From Cupriavidus pauculus (GTDB lineage: Bacteria > Pseudomonadota > Gammaproteobacteria > Burkholderiales > Burkholderiaceae), in NCBI RefSeq assembly GCF_022179805.1, contig NZ_BPUO01000010.1:62001-126000 (forward strand): a DNA stretch of 64,000 bases, given 5' to 3'. This document shows positions 10,909-18,529 of the stretch, one piece after another (the stretch's first letter is position 1; the number at the start of each line of letters is the position of its first letter). The position numbers and the translations under genes were made by a program. The notes under the pieces are model-generated. The model worked only from the letters and a program-made list of their open reading frames with translations. It ran no database searches and was not told where the DNA came from.

Positions 10909-11979
10909 TTACATCGTCCGTCTGGCCGCCCCATTCAACGACCGGCGGCGCAGGTTTGCCGATATGGCTGGCACCGCCGGCGCGGCCGGCAACGGTGTCC
11001 CAACCCCTGCTCCCCGGCGCCTGCGGCCGGCAGCGGCCATCGGTTGCGGCATGGCCATCGCCTGCAGCGCTTCCGTCACCTTGGCGCAATACTCGGGCGC
11101 CAGCCGCTCGTAGCCGTCATCGGTGGGATGGATCTCGTTGACCCAATCGCCATCGCGGCCTGTAGCGTCGGCTGCCGCGTCCTGCAGCAGGTTGCGCAGG
11201 TCTGCCAGGAAAACGTGCGGATAGCGCCCGCAGAGCTTCTGCAGCAGCCCGAACAGACGGTCGATCAGGTGAACGGCCAGCGCATGCCACGTGCCGTCCG
11301 CTTCGGGAATGGCATAGGTTTGCAGCGCGCTGGCCAGCCACGGCCCCGCCAACCAGTGCCCTGGCACGCCACCGGTACCGGCCAGCCGGGGCTGGACGCG
11401 GCAATAGCTGTGGATCACCAGCGGCGCAAAGCGCGACTTGCCGTCGTTGGCATCGCGCCACCCGACCAGCACGTCGAACACGCCATCCAGGTAGGTTTCA
11501 AACGTCAGCCAGCCCTCATCCGACACAAAGCGCGACACATCCGCCTGGGCACCCCATTCGTCGGGCAGCAGCAACAAACGCTTCTTGGGCTCGACGCGCT
11601 GGCCGTCGTCGCCGTTCGGCGGCGTGTTCAGCGCACGAATCAAGTCGTTGCCGCCCAGCGAGAGCAGCACGGCATCCCACCGCTCGCACAGCCTGCCGTG
11701 CAACGCGGCCTCGAAGGCGGGGTTGAACACCCATTGCGACGTGGGGGCGACGTTGACGACCTGCGCCAGTTCGGCGCCGGGCTGCGCGAAGTTCACAGCG
11801 CACGACGAGAACTCGAACGCCATGTGTCGCGGCATGTTCGTGGTCAGCGCGGCCGGCGGCAAGGCGCCGATCGAGAACCATGAATCGCCCTGAATCAGAA
11901 ACTTGCGGAAGAAATCGATGCTCGGGTCCGGAAAGGCCCTGGCCCATTCGGTGGGCGTGAAGACGCGAAGTGACGGCAT
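10909..11979 (-). CDS. SGNH/GDSL-type hydrolase-like protein
   Basis: A 356-residue protein with the SGNH hydrolase blocks: the nucleophile segment LIQGDSWFS near residue 30, the block III motif SLGGNDL, and a late NEIHPTDDGY that would carry the catalytic Asp and His. These enzymes are esterases or lipases of broad range. No signal peptide is evident, so it is probably cytoplasmic. The C-terminal ~50 residues are rich in Ala, Arg and Pro and look unstructured. The ATG at 11979 has a good AGGGGAG site upstream; longer in-frame extensions do not. It is monocistronic, and no substrate is suggested by its neighbours. Confidence 0.75.
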   Translation of the reverse strand: MPSLRVFTPTEWARAFPDPSIDFFRKFLIQGDSWFSIGALPPAALTTNMPRHMAFEFSSCAVNFAQPGAELAQVVNVAPTSQWVFNPAFEAALHGRLCERWDAVLLSLGGNDLIRALNTPPNGDDGQRVEPKKRLLLLPDEWGAQADVSRFVSDEGWLTFETYLDGVFDVLVGWRDANDGKSRFAPLVIHSYCRVQPRLAGTGGVPGHWLAGPWLASALQTYAIPEADGTWHALAVHLIDRLFGLLQKLCGRYPHVFLADLRNLLQDAAADATGRDGDWVNEIHPTDDGYERLAPEYCAKVTEALQAMAMPQPMAAAGRRRRGAGVGTPLPAAPAVPAISANLRRRSLNGAARRTM

Positions 11980-12267
11980 GGCGCTCCCCTTGCTGACGCA
12001 CAGTCCTGCAGGTCGGCGTGAGCGGGTCTGACGCACCGGGCGATGGTTGCCCCTCAGCCTGAGCGCCAGCATAGGTCGGCATCGGTGAAAGTAAAGCCGC
12101 GAAACCGTTGCAAAAGCCCAAATCGCTACGTTTGGATATTTTTTGCGCTACTCATACTTCTGGATGAGACAAGACACTGGCAAACGTTTCCTATGCTGGT
12201 GACAATCCCGATCCCTGTACGCATGAATCGTGGTGCGCACCCCCGCGCACCATGAGCGCGATCCACA
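11980..12267. other. Intergenic stretch between SGNH hydrolase and universal stress genes
   Basis: No convincing gene. An AT-rich patch at about 12090-12190 is the likely promoter zone for the minus-strand SGNH gene. A 70-codon open frame on the plus strand has no family features and no clear ribosome-binding site. Confidence 0.5.
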
Positions 12268-12723
12268 TCAGTGCACGGTCTCGCCGCGAATCAGCAATAC
12301 CGGCCTGGCCGACTTGGCGATCACCCCCTCCGACACACTGCCCATGATCACGCGACGCACGCCGCGCCGGCCATGGGTGCCCATGATGATCAGATCGGCC
12401 GGCCATTGGTCCGCGTGACTGACGATGGTGCCGGAGATGTTGCCGGGAGATATTGGCCGCTCGGCGAGTTCAGTCAGGCACCGCACGCCAGCGTTCTCGA
12501 ACCCGCGCGCGGCGGTGGCCAGCGCCTTCTGTCCCACGCTGATCATGCCGCTGATGATCTGCTGCGGATCGATATAGGCGGATTCGAAGAACAGCTCGCT
12601 GTCGTCAACCACGAACAGCACCTTGACCTCGGCCCCAAGATGCTTGGACAAGCCCACGGCCTGCGCGATTGCCAGCTCTGAAGACGGCCCGCCATCCACC
12701 GCCACAAGAATCCGTTCGTACAT
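12268..12723 (-). CDS. Universal stress protein (UspA family)
   Basis: A 151-residue single-domain Usp protein. It opens with MYERILVAVDGGPSSELA and carries the ATP-binding-type signature IIMGTHGRRGVRRVIMGSVSEGVI near the C-terminus, here in a G-2x-G-9x-G(S) arrangement. Members with this motif bind ATP and support survival under growth arrest or low oxygen. The start at 12723 matches the family N-terminus. An FNR/ANR-type box lies 62-75 bp upstream at about -41.5 from a plausible start site, so the gene is probably switched on when oxygen is scarce. It is divergent from the L,D-transpeptidase gene. Confidence 0.94.
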   Translation of the reverse strand: MYERILVAVDGGPSSELAIAQAVGLSKHLGAEVKVLFVVDDSELFFESAYIDPQQIISGMISVGQKALATAARGFENAGVRCLTELAERPISPGNISGTIVSHADQWPADLIIMGTHGRRGVRRVIMGSVSEGVIAKSARPVLLIRGETVH

Positions 12724-12756
12724 TGATCTACCTCCCCATGACGTTGCCGTTGTTGA

Positions 12757-12798
12757 AAGCATAGTGGGCGGCGAGACTGGCCGATTGACATGAATCAA
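12757..12798 (-). promoter_or_regulatory. FNR/ANR-type box and -10 element of the usp promoter
   Basis: TTGAC-ATGA-ATCAA at 12785-12798 matches 9 of 10 fixed bases of the FNR consensus TTGAT-N4-ATCAA. On the minus strand a TATGCT -10 element lies at 12757-12762. A transcription start near 12750 would put the box centre at -41.5, the classical class II activation position. Confidence 0.65.
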
Positions 12799-12909
12799 TG
12801 TCTGCCGCAATCGTAGAAACTTTGTTTTCAGATGTACAAAGGGATGGATGCGTCACGATGTTCGGATACGATAGCCCTCACGGACAAACGCTATCGCACC
12901 CACATACCG

Positions 12910-14523
12910 ATGACTGTTGCCTTTGCCGCAAACCTTGCATTTCAGACAAATCCCGATACCCGGGTATCGCCGCTACGCCGCGTGCTCGCTTGCGCGGGCG
13001 CGGCCTGGCTGCTCTGCAGTGCCGGTGGCGCGTGGGCGCAGCAGCCCTTGCTGTGGTTTGCGGACGGCAAGCCTTCGCAGGCGGCCCAGGCCGCGATCAA
13101 GACGCTGAACGATGCGACCGCCGATGGCCTGGATCCGCATGACTACGACGCCGAGGGTTTGAAGCGAACGTTTGCGCAGTGGGTCGACACCCCTGGCGCC
13201 TCTGCGGATGCCACGCAGCGCTTCGACGGCGCGCTCACTGGCGCCATGACGCGTTATCTGGCCGATCTGCACCGGGGGCGTGTCGATCCGCGCAAGGTCC
13301 ACGCGAATTTCTCGGCCAGCAATCTTCCTCCGTTCGATCCCGAGAGCTACCTGCGCAATGCGATGGCCGCCAACCGGCTGTCCGATGCCCTGCGCGAAGC
13401 GGCGCCGTCGTTTCCGCTGTACGGCACGCTGCGCGATGCGCTGGTTAAGTACCGCAAGCTCGCGGCCGAACCGTACTGGAAGCAGCCGTTGCCGGCCCTC
13501 CCGGGCGGCAAGCTCACGCCGGGCCAGACCTACGGCGACGTGCCGCAGCTCGCGCAGCGCCTGGAAGCGCTGGGCGACCTGCCGGCGGGCACGGCGGTGC
13601 CACAGCGCTACGAGGGCGCGCTCGTCGATGCCGTCAAGGCGTTCCAGAAGCGTCATGCGCTCGACGCAGACGGCGTGATCGGTGCCGGCACGCTCGCGCA
13701 GCTCAACGTCACGCCGGCCGCCCGGGTCGACCAGATCGTGCTGACGATGGAACGCCTGCGCTGGACGCCGCTGGCCGAGGGGCCGCGCATGATCGTCGTC
13801 AACGTGCCGGAGTTCGTGCTGCGCGCCTATGACTACCAGGAAGGCAAGCTCGACATCCAGCTCGAGATGAAGGTGATCGTGGGCAAGGCGCTGGATACCC
13901 GCACGCCGCTGTTCAAGGAGGACATGCGCTACATCGAGTTCAGCCCGTACTGGAACGTGCCGTCGTCGATCGCCCGCAAGGAGGTCATTCCGAAAGCGCA
14001 GCGCGATCCGGGCTACTTCACACGGCAGGGCTTCGAGTTCGTCACCGGCACGCAGGCCAACGGCACGCTGAGCCAGGCCAATATCGACGCAGTGCTTAAT
14101 GGCCAGTCGCGTATCCGCCAGCGTCCCGGCCCGCTCAACGCACTGGGCGACATCAAGTTCATCTTCCCGAACAACCAGGCCATCTACCTGCACCACACGC
14201 CGTCGCCGCAACTGTTCAACCGGGGCCGGCGAGATTTCAGCCATGGCTGTATCCGCGTGGAAGCGCCGGTGGCCCTTGCCCAGTTCGCGCTTCAGGGCAT
14301 GCCCGAATGGACCGAGCCGCGCATTCGTGAGGCAATGTCGTCAGGCAAATCGAAGACGGTCGCGCTGCAGCAGCCGATTCCGGTGGTGCTGGCCTACGGC
14401 ACCGCCGTCGCGCGCGCCGATGGCCGGGTATACTTCGTGCCTGATATTTACGGACAGGACAAATTACTGGACCAGGCGCTGCGGCAGCGCGCGGGCGCCA
14501 GGCCTGCCGTACGGCCATCCTGA
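12910..14523 (+). CDS. Murein L,D-transpeptidase (YcbB/LdtD type)
   Basis: A 537-residue periplasmic L,D-transpeptidase that would make 3-3 peptidoglycan crosslinks or related bonds. A signal peptide ends near AGGAWA. Next come a scaffold domain, a peptidoglycan-binding helix set (VDAVKAFQKRHALDADGVIG, about residues 235-275), and the YkuD catalytic domain with HHTPSP and the nucleophile motif DFSHGCIRV, Cys447. Domain order and length fit YcbB-type enzymes. The ATG at 12910 is chosen because an earlier ATG (12832) gives a non-signal extension. It is followed after 26 bp by a YcbK-like gene, the same pairing as in enterobacteria. Confidence 0.94.
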   Translation: MTVAFAANLAFQTNPDTRVSPLRRVLACAGAAWLLCSAGGAWAQQPLLWFADGKPSQAAQAAIKTLNDATADGLDPHDYDAEGLKRTFAQWVDTPGASADATQRFDGALTGAMTRYLADLHRGRVDPRKVHANFSASNLPPFDPESYLRNAMAANRLSDALREAAPSFPLYGTLRDALVKYRKLAAEPYWKQPLPALPGGKLTPGQTYGDVPQLAQRLEALGDLPAGTAVPQRYEGALVDAVKAFQKRHALDADGVIGAGTLAQLNVTPAARVDQIVLTMERLRWTPLAEGPRMIVVNVPEFVLRAYDYQEGKLDIQLEMKVIVGKALDTRTPLFKEDMRYIEFSPYWNVPSSIARKEVIPKAQRDPGYFTRQGFEFVTGTQANGTLSQANIDAVLNGQSRIRQRPGPLNALGDIKFIFPNNQAIYLHHTPSPQLFNRGRRDFSHGCIRVEAPVALAQFALQGMPEWTEPRIREAMSSGKSKTVALQQPIPVVLAYGTAVARADGRVYFVPDIYGQDKLLDQALRQRAGARPAVRPS

Positions 14524-14549
14524 ACGCCGCGTCGCGTGTAAAAGTTTCC

Positions 14550-15116
14550 ATGCCCGATTCCAGCTCCATCCAGCGTCGCCGTTTCTTTCATCGCGCCGGG
14601 GCCGTCGCGCTAGGCGCGGGTCTCTCCACGCTGGCACCGCGCGCCGCGCTGGCCGCATTGGGCCCCGATGCCCGCTCGCTGTCCTTCCAGCACACCCATA
14701 CCGGCGAAAACCTGTCGCTGGTCTACGCCATGGGCGACCAGATGTTGCCGCAGGCGCAAACGTCGCTCAACCACTTTCTGCGCGATCACTACTCGGGCAC
14801 GGTCGGCGAGATCGATCCCAAGCTGTTCGGCCTGCTGTTCGCGCTGCGCCGTGAAGTGGGCAGCGACAGCCCGTTCCAGGTGATTTCCGGCTACCGCTGC
14901 CCGATGACCAACGACCGGCTGCGCAAGACGCGCGGTGGCGGCGTGGCCAAGCGCAGTCTGCATATGGATGGCATGGCCATCGACATCCGCCTGCCGGGCG
15001 TGGCGCTGGGCGACCTGCGCGATGCCGCACAATCGCTGCAGATTGGCGGCGTGGGCTTCTACAAGTCCGACAACTTCATCCACGTCGACACCGGCCGCGT
15101 GCGGCATTGGGGCTGA
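14550..15116 (+). CDS. YcbK/DUF882-family peptidoglycan carboxypeptidase-like protein, Tat-exported
   Basis: A 188-residue protein of the DUF882/peptidase M15-like family. The N-terminus has a twin-arginine signal (RRRFFHRAG followed by a hydrophobic segment ending AALA), so it is probably exported folded. The mature part contains ISGYRCPMTND, SLHMDGMAIDI and the terminal FIHVDTGRVRHW, which provide the His/Asp zinc ligands of M15-type DD-peptidases. It probably acts on murein with the L,D-transpeptidase encoded 26 bp upstream, most likely from the same transcript. Confidence 0.92.
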   Translation: MPDSSSIQRRRFFHRAGAVALGAGLSTLAPRAALAALGPDARSLSFQHTHTGENLSLVYAMGDQMLPQAQTSLNHFLRDHYSGTVGEIDPKLFGLLFALRREVGSDSPFQVISGYRCPMTNDRLRKTRGGGVAKRSLHMDGMAIDIRLPGVALGDLRDAAQSLQIGGVGFYKSDNFIHVDTGRVRHWG

Positions 15117-15135
15117 GCGCCCCACCCTCGCCTTG

Positions 15136-16527
15136 CTATCTCCGGTCGAGCACCGCGCGCAGCGCCGGCTCGAACCGCGCGTCCTGCAGTGCCCCCACGT
15201 TGTAGCGCGACCATGGCGACGGCGCGTCAGCGTCCACGCAAAACACACGGCCCGGCGCGATCATGACCTTTTCCCGCAGCAACTGCTCGGCCAGCGCCAG
15301 CGAGTCCGGCACGCCGGGCAGCGCGGCCCACAGGTACAGCGACTGCTCGGGCCGCGCGAAGACCTCCGCCCCGATCCGGTCGAACAGCGACAGCGCGCGA
15401 CTGGTGGCGTCCGCCAGCCGCGCACGCAACCGCGTGATATAGCGCTGGTAGTGGCCTTCGCTCAGGATCACGTCCACGGTCCGCTCGCAGTATTCGGAGC
15501 TGCTGACGTGGATCAGCGCCTTCAGATCGGCCAGATCGCTGGCCAGGTCGGCGCCGCAGGCAATGAATCCCACGCGCAACGCAGCCGAGAACGACTTCGA
15601 GAAGCTACCGATATAGATCGTGCGTTCAAGCTGGTCCAGCGCCGACAGCCGGGGCAGCGTGGCCGGCTTGAAGTCGGCCAGCGGATCGTTTTCCACCAGC
15701 AGCAGGTTGTATTTCTGCGCCAGTTGCAGCACGCGGAAGGCTTTGGCCGCCGACAGGTCCGACCCCGTGGGGTTGTGGGCCACCGATTGCGTGAAGAACA
15801 GCCGCGGCCGCTCGCGGATCAGGCATTGCTCCAGCGCTTCCAGATCGGGACCATCGGCCAGCCGTGGCACCCCCACGATGCGCACACCCGCGAGCTTGAG
15901 CTTGCCAAACAGCGGGTAGTAGCCCGGGTCATCCACCAGCACCGTGGCGCCGGCCGGCAGGAAATAACGGATGACCAGGTCCAGCGCATCGTTGGCGCCG
16001 TGCGTCAGCACGATCTGGCGCGCATCGGCGCCAATACCCAGGTCGGCCAGCTTGCGCACCAGGTGATCGCGCAACGGCGCATAGCCAAACCGGCTTCCGT
16101 AGCGGAACAGCGTGCCCAGGCCGGTGCGCACCACCTTGTGGTGATACTTGTCCAGGCGCGCCTCCGACAACCATTCGACGGGCGGGAAGCCGTCGCCCAC
16201 GGCCAGCGTGTCGGGATGGCTCTTGAGCTGCTCGCGCATCAGCCAGACGATATCCATGGCCCGGTGCAGCGACCCCGCGTCGTCGTCCTGCCGGGGCCGC
16301 GCCGGCTGCGCGGTCACGAAATACCCGGCCCCGCGCCGGGGCTCTACCAGCCCGCGTCCCACCAGCATCTCGAAGGCCGCGACGATGGTGTTCTTGCTGT
16401 AGCCCTGCATCTGGGCCAGTTCGCGCAGCGACGGCAGCTTGTCGCCGCTGCGGTAGGCGCCGTCCAGGATCTGGCGCTCCAGCGAATCGGCCAACGTGAC
16501 GGAAATCGAGGTGGATCTTGGGCTCAT
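15136..16527 (-). CDS. MocR-type regulator (GntR HTH fused to aminotransferase domain)
   Basis: A 463-residue MocR protein. The N-terminal GntR winged helix (LPSLRELAQMQGYSKNTIVAAFEML, about residues 30-65) is fused to a type I PLP-dependent aminotransferase-like domain with LVENDPLADF and the PLP lysine segment IGSFSKSFSAALRVGF. MocR proteins usually sense PLP or an amino compound. It is divergent from the HMG-CoA reductase gene with an 8-bp perfect inverted repeat between them, so it is the likely regulator of that locus. The ATG at 16527 is chosen because the in-frame extension would run across the operator. Confidence 0.92.
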   Translation of the reverse strand: MSPRSTSISVTLADSLERQILDGAYRSGDKLPSLRELAQMQGYSKNTIVAAFEMLVGRGLVEPRRGAGYFVTAQPARPRQDDDAGSLHRAMDIVWLMREQLKSHPDTLAVGDGFPPVEWLSEARLDKYHHKVVRTGLGTLFRYGSRFGYAPLRDHLVRKLADLGIGADARQIVLTHGANDALDLVIRYFLPAGATVLVDDPGYYPLFGKLKLAGVRIVGVPRLADGPDLEALEQCLIRERPRLFFTQSVAHNPTGSDLSAAKAFRVLQLAQKYNLLLVENDPLADFKPATLPRLSALDQLERTIYIGSFSKSFSAALRVGFIACGADLASDLADLKALIHVSSSEYCERTVDVILSEGHYQRYITRLRARLADATSRALSLFDRIGAEVFARPEQSLYLWAALPGVPDSLALAEQLLREKVMIAPGRVFCVDADAPSPWSRYNVGALQDARFEPALRAVLDRR

Positions 16528-16572
16528 GGGGCACTCGGTGCGAGAGGGGCGACGGGTGACTGTCCCGGCAAA

Positions 16573-16596
16573 CTGTACCTTTTTAGAGAGGTACAG
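16573..16596. promoter_or_regulatory. MocR operator candidate between mocR and HMG-CoA reductase
   Basis: A perfect 8-bp inverted repeat, CTGTACCT at 16573-16580 and AGGTACAG at 16589-16596, with 8 nt between. Further ACTGT half-sites lie on both sides (near 16559 and 16605), giving an array of half-sites as seen at MocR/GntR operators. Confidence 0.65.
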
Positions 16597-16638
16597 TGTC
16601 CCTAAACTGTCTCCATCTATACACGCATGGAGACACCG

Positions 16639-17925
16639 ATGGCAACCGATTCCGCGCTTCCGAATTTTCGCGCACTCACCCCGGCACAACGGCTGGAACA
16701 CTTAGCCGCCGTGACGGCGCTGAGCGCGGACGAGGCGCGCCTGATTGCCGAACCGGGCGCGCTGGGCACAGATCGCGCCAATGGCATGATCGAAAACGTC
16801 GTGGGCACGTTCGACCTGCCCTTCGGCGTGGCTGGCTACTTCCAGGTCAACGGCCGCGACTACGTGGTGCCGATGGTCGTGGAAGAACCGTCGGTGGTGG
16901 CAGCCGCCTCGTTCATGGCCAAGCTGGCCCGCGACGACGGCGGCTTCCAGGCGTCGAGCTCGGGGCCGCTGATGCGGGCGCAGGTACAGGTGCTAGGCAT
17001 CTCTGACCCCTACGGCGCGCGCCAGGCGCTGCTGCGCCAGCGCGACGAGATCCTGGCCGTGGCCAATGGCCGCGACAAGGTGCTGATCGGGCTCGGCGGC
17101 GGCTGCAAGGACATCGAGGTGCATGTGTTTCCCGACACCCCGCGCGGCGCCATGATCGTGATGCACCTGATCGTCGACGTACGCGACGCGATGGGGGCCA
17201 ACACGGTCAACACCATGGCCGAAGCCGTATCGCCGCTGGTGGAGTCGATTACGGGCGGTTCGGTGCGGTTGCGCATCCTGTCCAACCTGGCCGACCTGCG
17301 CCTGGCCCGGGCACGCGTACGGCTGACACCGGACACCCTGGCCACGCGCGAGCGCAGCGGTGCCGAGATCATCGAGGGCGTGATCGATGCCTACACGTTC
17401 GCGGCCATCGATCCGTACCGGGCCGCCACGCACAACAAGGGCATCATGAACGGCGTGGACCCGGTGATCGTGGCCACCGGCAACGACTGGCGCGCCGTCG
17501 AGGCGGGCGCGCATGCCTATGCGTGCCGCGGCGGGCGTTACACGTCCCTGACGCACTGGGAAAAGGACACCTCGGGCGCGTTGGTCGGCACCATCGAGAT
17601 GCCGATGCCGGTGGGCCTGGTGGGCGGCGCCACGCGTACGCATCCGCTGGCCCAGCTCGCATTGAAGATCCTGGACGTCCGGTCCGCGCAGGAACTGGGC
17701 GAAGTGGCGGTGGCCGTGGGCCTGGCCCAGAATCTTGGCGCGTTGCGCGCGCTGGCCACCGAAGGCATCCAGCGCGGCCACATGGCCCTGCATGCGCGAA
17801 ATATCGCACTGGTGGCCGGCGCCACCGGTGACGAAGTGGACCGCATCGCCCGACGCATGGCCGACGAGCACGACGTGCGCACCGATCGCGCGTTGGCGCT
17901 GCTGCAGGAGCTGCGCCAACGCTGA
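16639..17925 (+). CDS. mvaA: Hydroxymethylglutaryl-CoA reductase, degradative (class II)
   Basis: A 428-residue class II HMG-CoA reductase. In catabolism this class oxidises mevalonate to HMG-CoA with NAD. Family motifs include ENVVGTFDLPFGVAGYF, DAMGANTVNTM and ATHNKGIMNGVDPV. With the start at ATG 16639 the protein has the same length as the Pseudomonas mevalonii enzyme, and its catalytic residues fall at the same numbers: Glu83, Lys267, Asp283 and His381. That numbering, plus GGAG at 16629-16632 just upstream, decides this start over the ATG at 16627. It leads an operon with a small membrane protein and a TctA-type permease, divergent from a MocR regulator. No HMG-CoA lyase gene is nearby. 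Confidence 0.95.
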   Translation: MATDSALPNFRALTPAQRLEHLAAVTALSADEARLIAEPGALGTDRANGMIENVVGTFDLPFGVAGYFQVNGRDYVVPMVVEEPSVVAAASFMAKLARDDGGFQASSSGPLMRAQVQVLGISDPYGARQALLRQRDEILAVANGRDKVLIGLGGGCKDIEVHVFPDTPRGAMIVMHLIVDVRDAMGANTVNTMAEAVSPLVESITGGSVRLRILSNLADLRLARARVRLTPDTLATRERSGAEIIEGVIDAYTFAAIDPYRAATHNKGIMNGVDPVIVATGNDWRAVEAGAHAYACRGGRYTSLTHWEKDTSGALVGTIEMPMPVGLVGGATRTHPLAQLALKILDVRSAQELGEVAVAVGLAQNLGALRALATEGIQRGHMALHARNIALVAGATGDEVDRIARRMADEHDVRTDRALALLQELRQR

Positions 17926-18034
17926 CGTACCATGGCTGCCGCCATTCACCGCTGAACACTGCGGAACACCGCTGAAAACAGAGCGCGCCCGGCATGCAAG
18001 CCATGCCGAGGCCCGCCGATACCGGAGACAACTC

Positions 18035-18511
18035 ATGCATGCACACGACAATGCCGCGCCCGCTCGCCTGGTCGAGGTCTGGGGCGATACGGCGGACACG
18101 CGCCATCTGGCCTGGTCCATCGTCATCGGCGCCGCCATCAGCCTGACCGGCTACCTGATTGCCAGCCGCCTGCTGGCTGCGGTGGTGCAATCCGCCGAAC
18201 TGGCGCGTGCCTACGCCATGCTGGCCGGCCTGTTCGGCTGCCTGGTGGCGGGTGTGGTGTGCGCGGTGCTGTTCAAGCCCAAGCGCGTCGTTGTCGAGAA
18301 CGAAACCGGCCACTCGGCCGCGCGCGAGGAAGCGCTGCGCAAACTGGCCGAGGACGCGGGCGGCCTGGGATCGATTGCCGACCTGCCGCCGGCGGTGGTG
18401 GCCGAACTCAGGGAACTGCAGTTGCTGGACCTGTTCCAGGCGCACGAGCAGCGCGACGCGGTACGGGCCAGCGAGCCGTCGCCCGTGCTGCCCCAGCGCC
18501 AGACCGTCTGA
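18035..18511 (+). CDS. Small membrane protein next to TctA-type permease
   Basis: A 158-residue protein that I do not recognise as a named family. It has two hydrophobic segments, about residues 27-50 (WSIVIGAAISLTGYLIA) and 58-82 (AYAMLAGLFGCLVAGVVC), then a charged cytoplasmic-type tail of about 75 residues. It has a good GGAGA site before the ATG at 18035. It sits where a TctB small subunit would be in a tripartite tricarboxylate operon, 18 bp before the TctA-type gene, but it has two rather than four membrane spans. I infer it replaces TctB as an accessory subunit of the permease. Confidence 0.75.
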   Translation: MHAHDNAAPARLVEVWGDTADTRHLAWSIVIGAAISLTGYLIASRLLAAVVQSAELARAYAMLAGLFGCLVAGVVCAVLFKPKRVVVENETGHSAAREEALRKLAEDAGGLGSIADLPPAVVAELRELQLLDLFQAHEQRDAVRASEPSPVLPQRQTV

Positions 18512-18529
18512 ATCCACAGGAGACTCGAC

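Noticed and set aside
12043..12255. 70-codon plus-strand open frame between the SGNH and usp genes
   Set aside because: No ribosome-binding site, no family features, and it covers the AT-rich probable promoter of the SGNH gene.
18035..18511. Canonical TctB subunit
   Set aside because: TctB proteins have four membrane spans; this one has two and a long charged tail, so only a TctB-like position is claimed.
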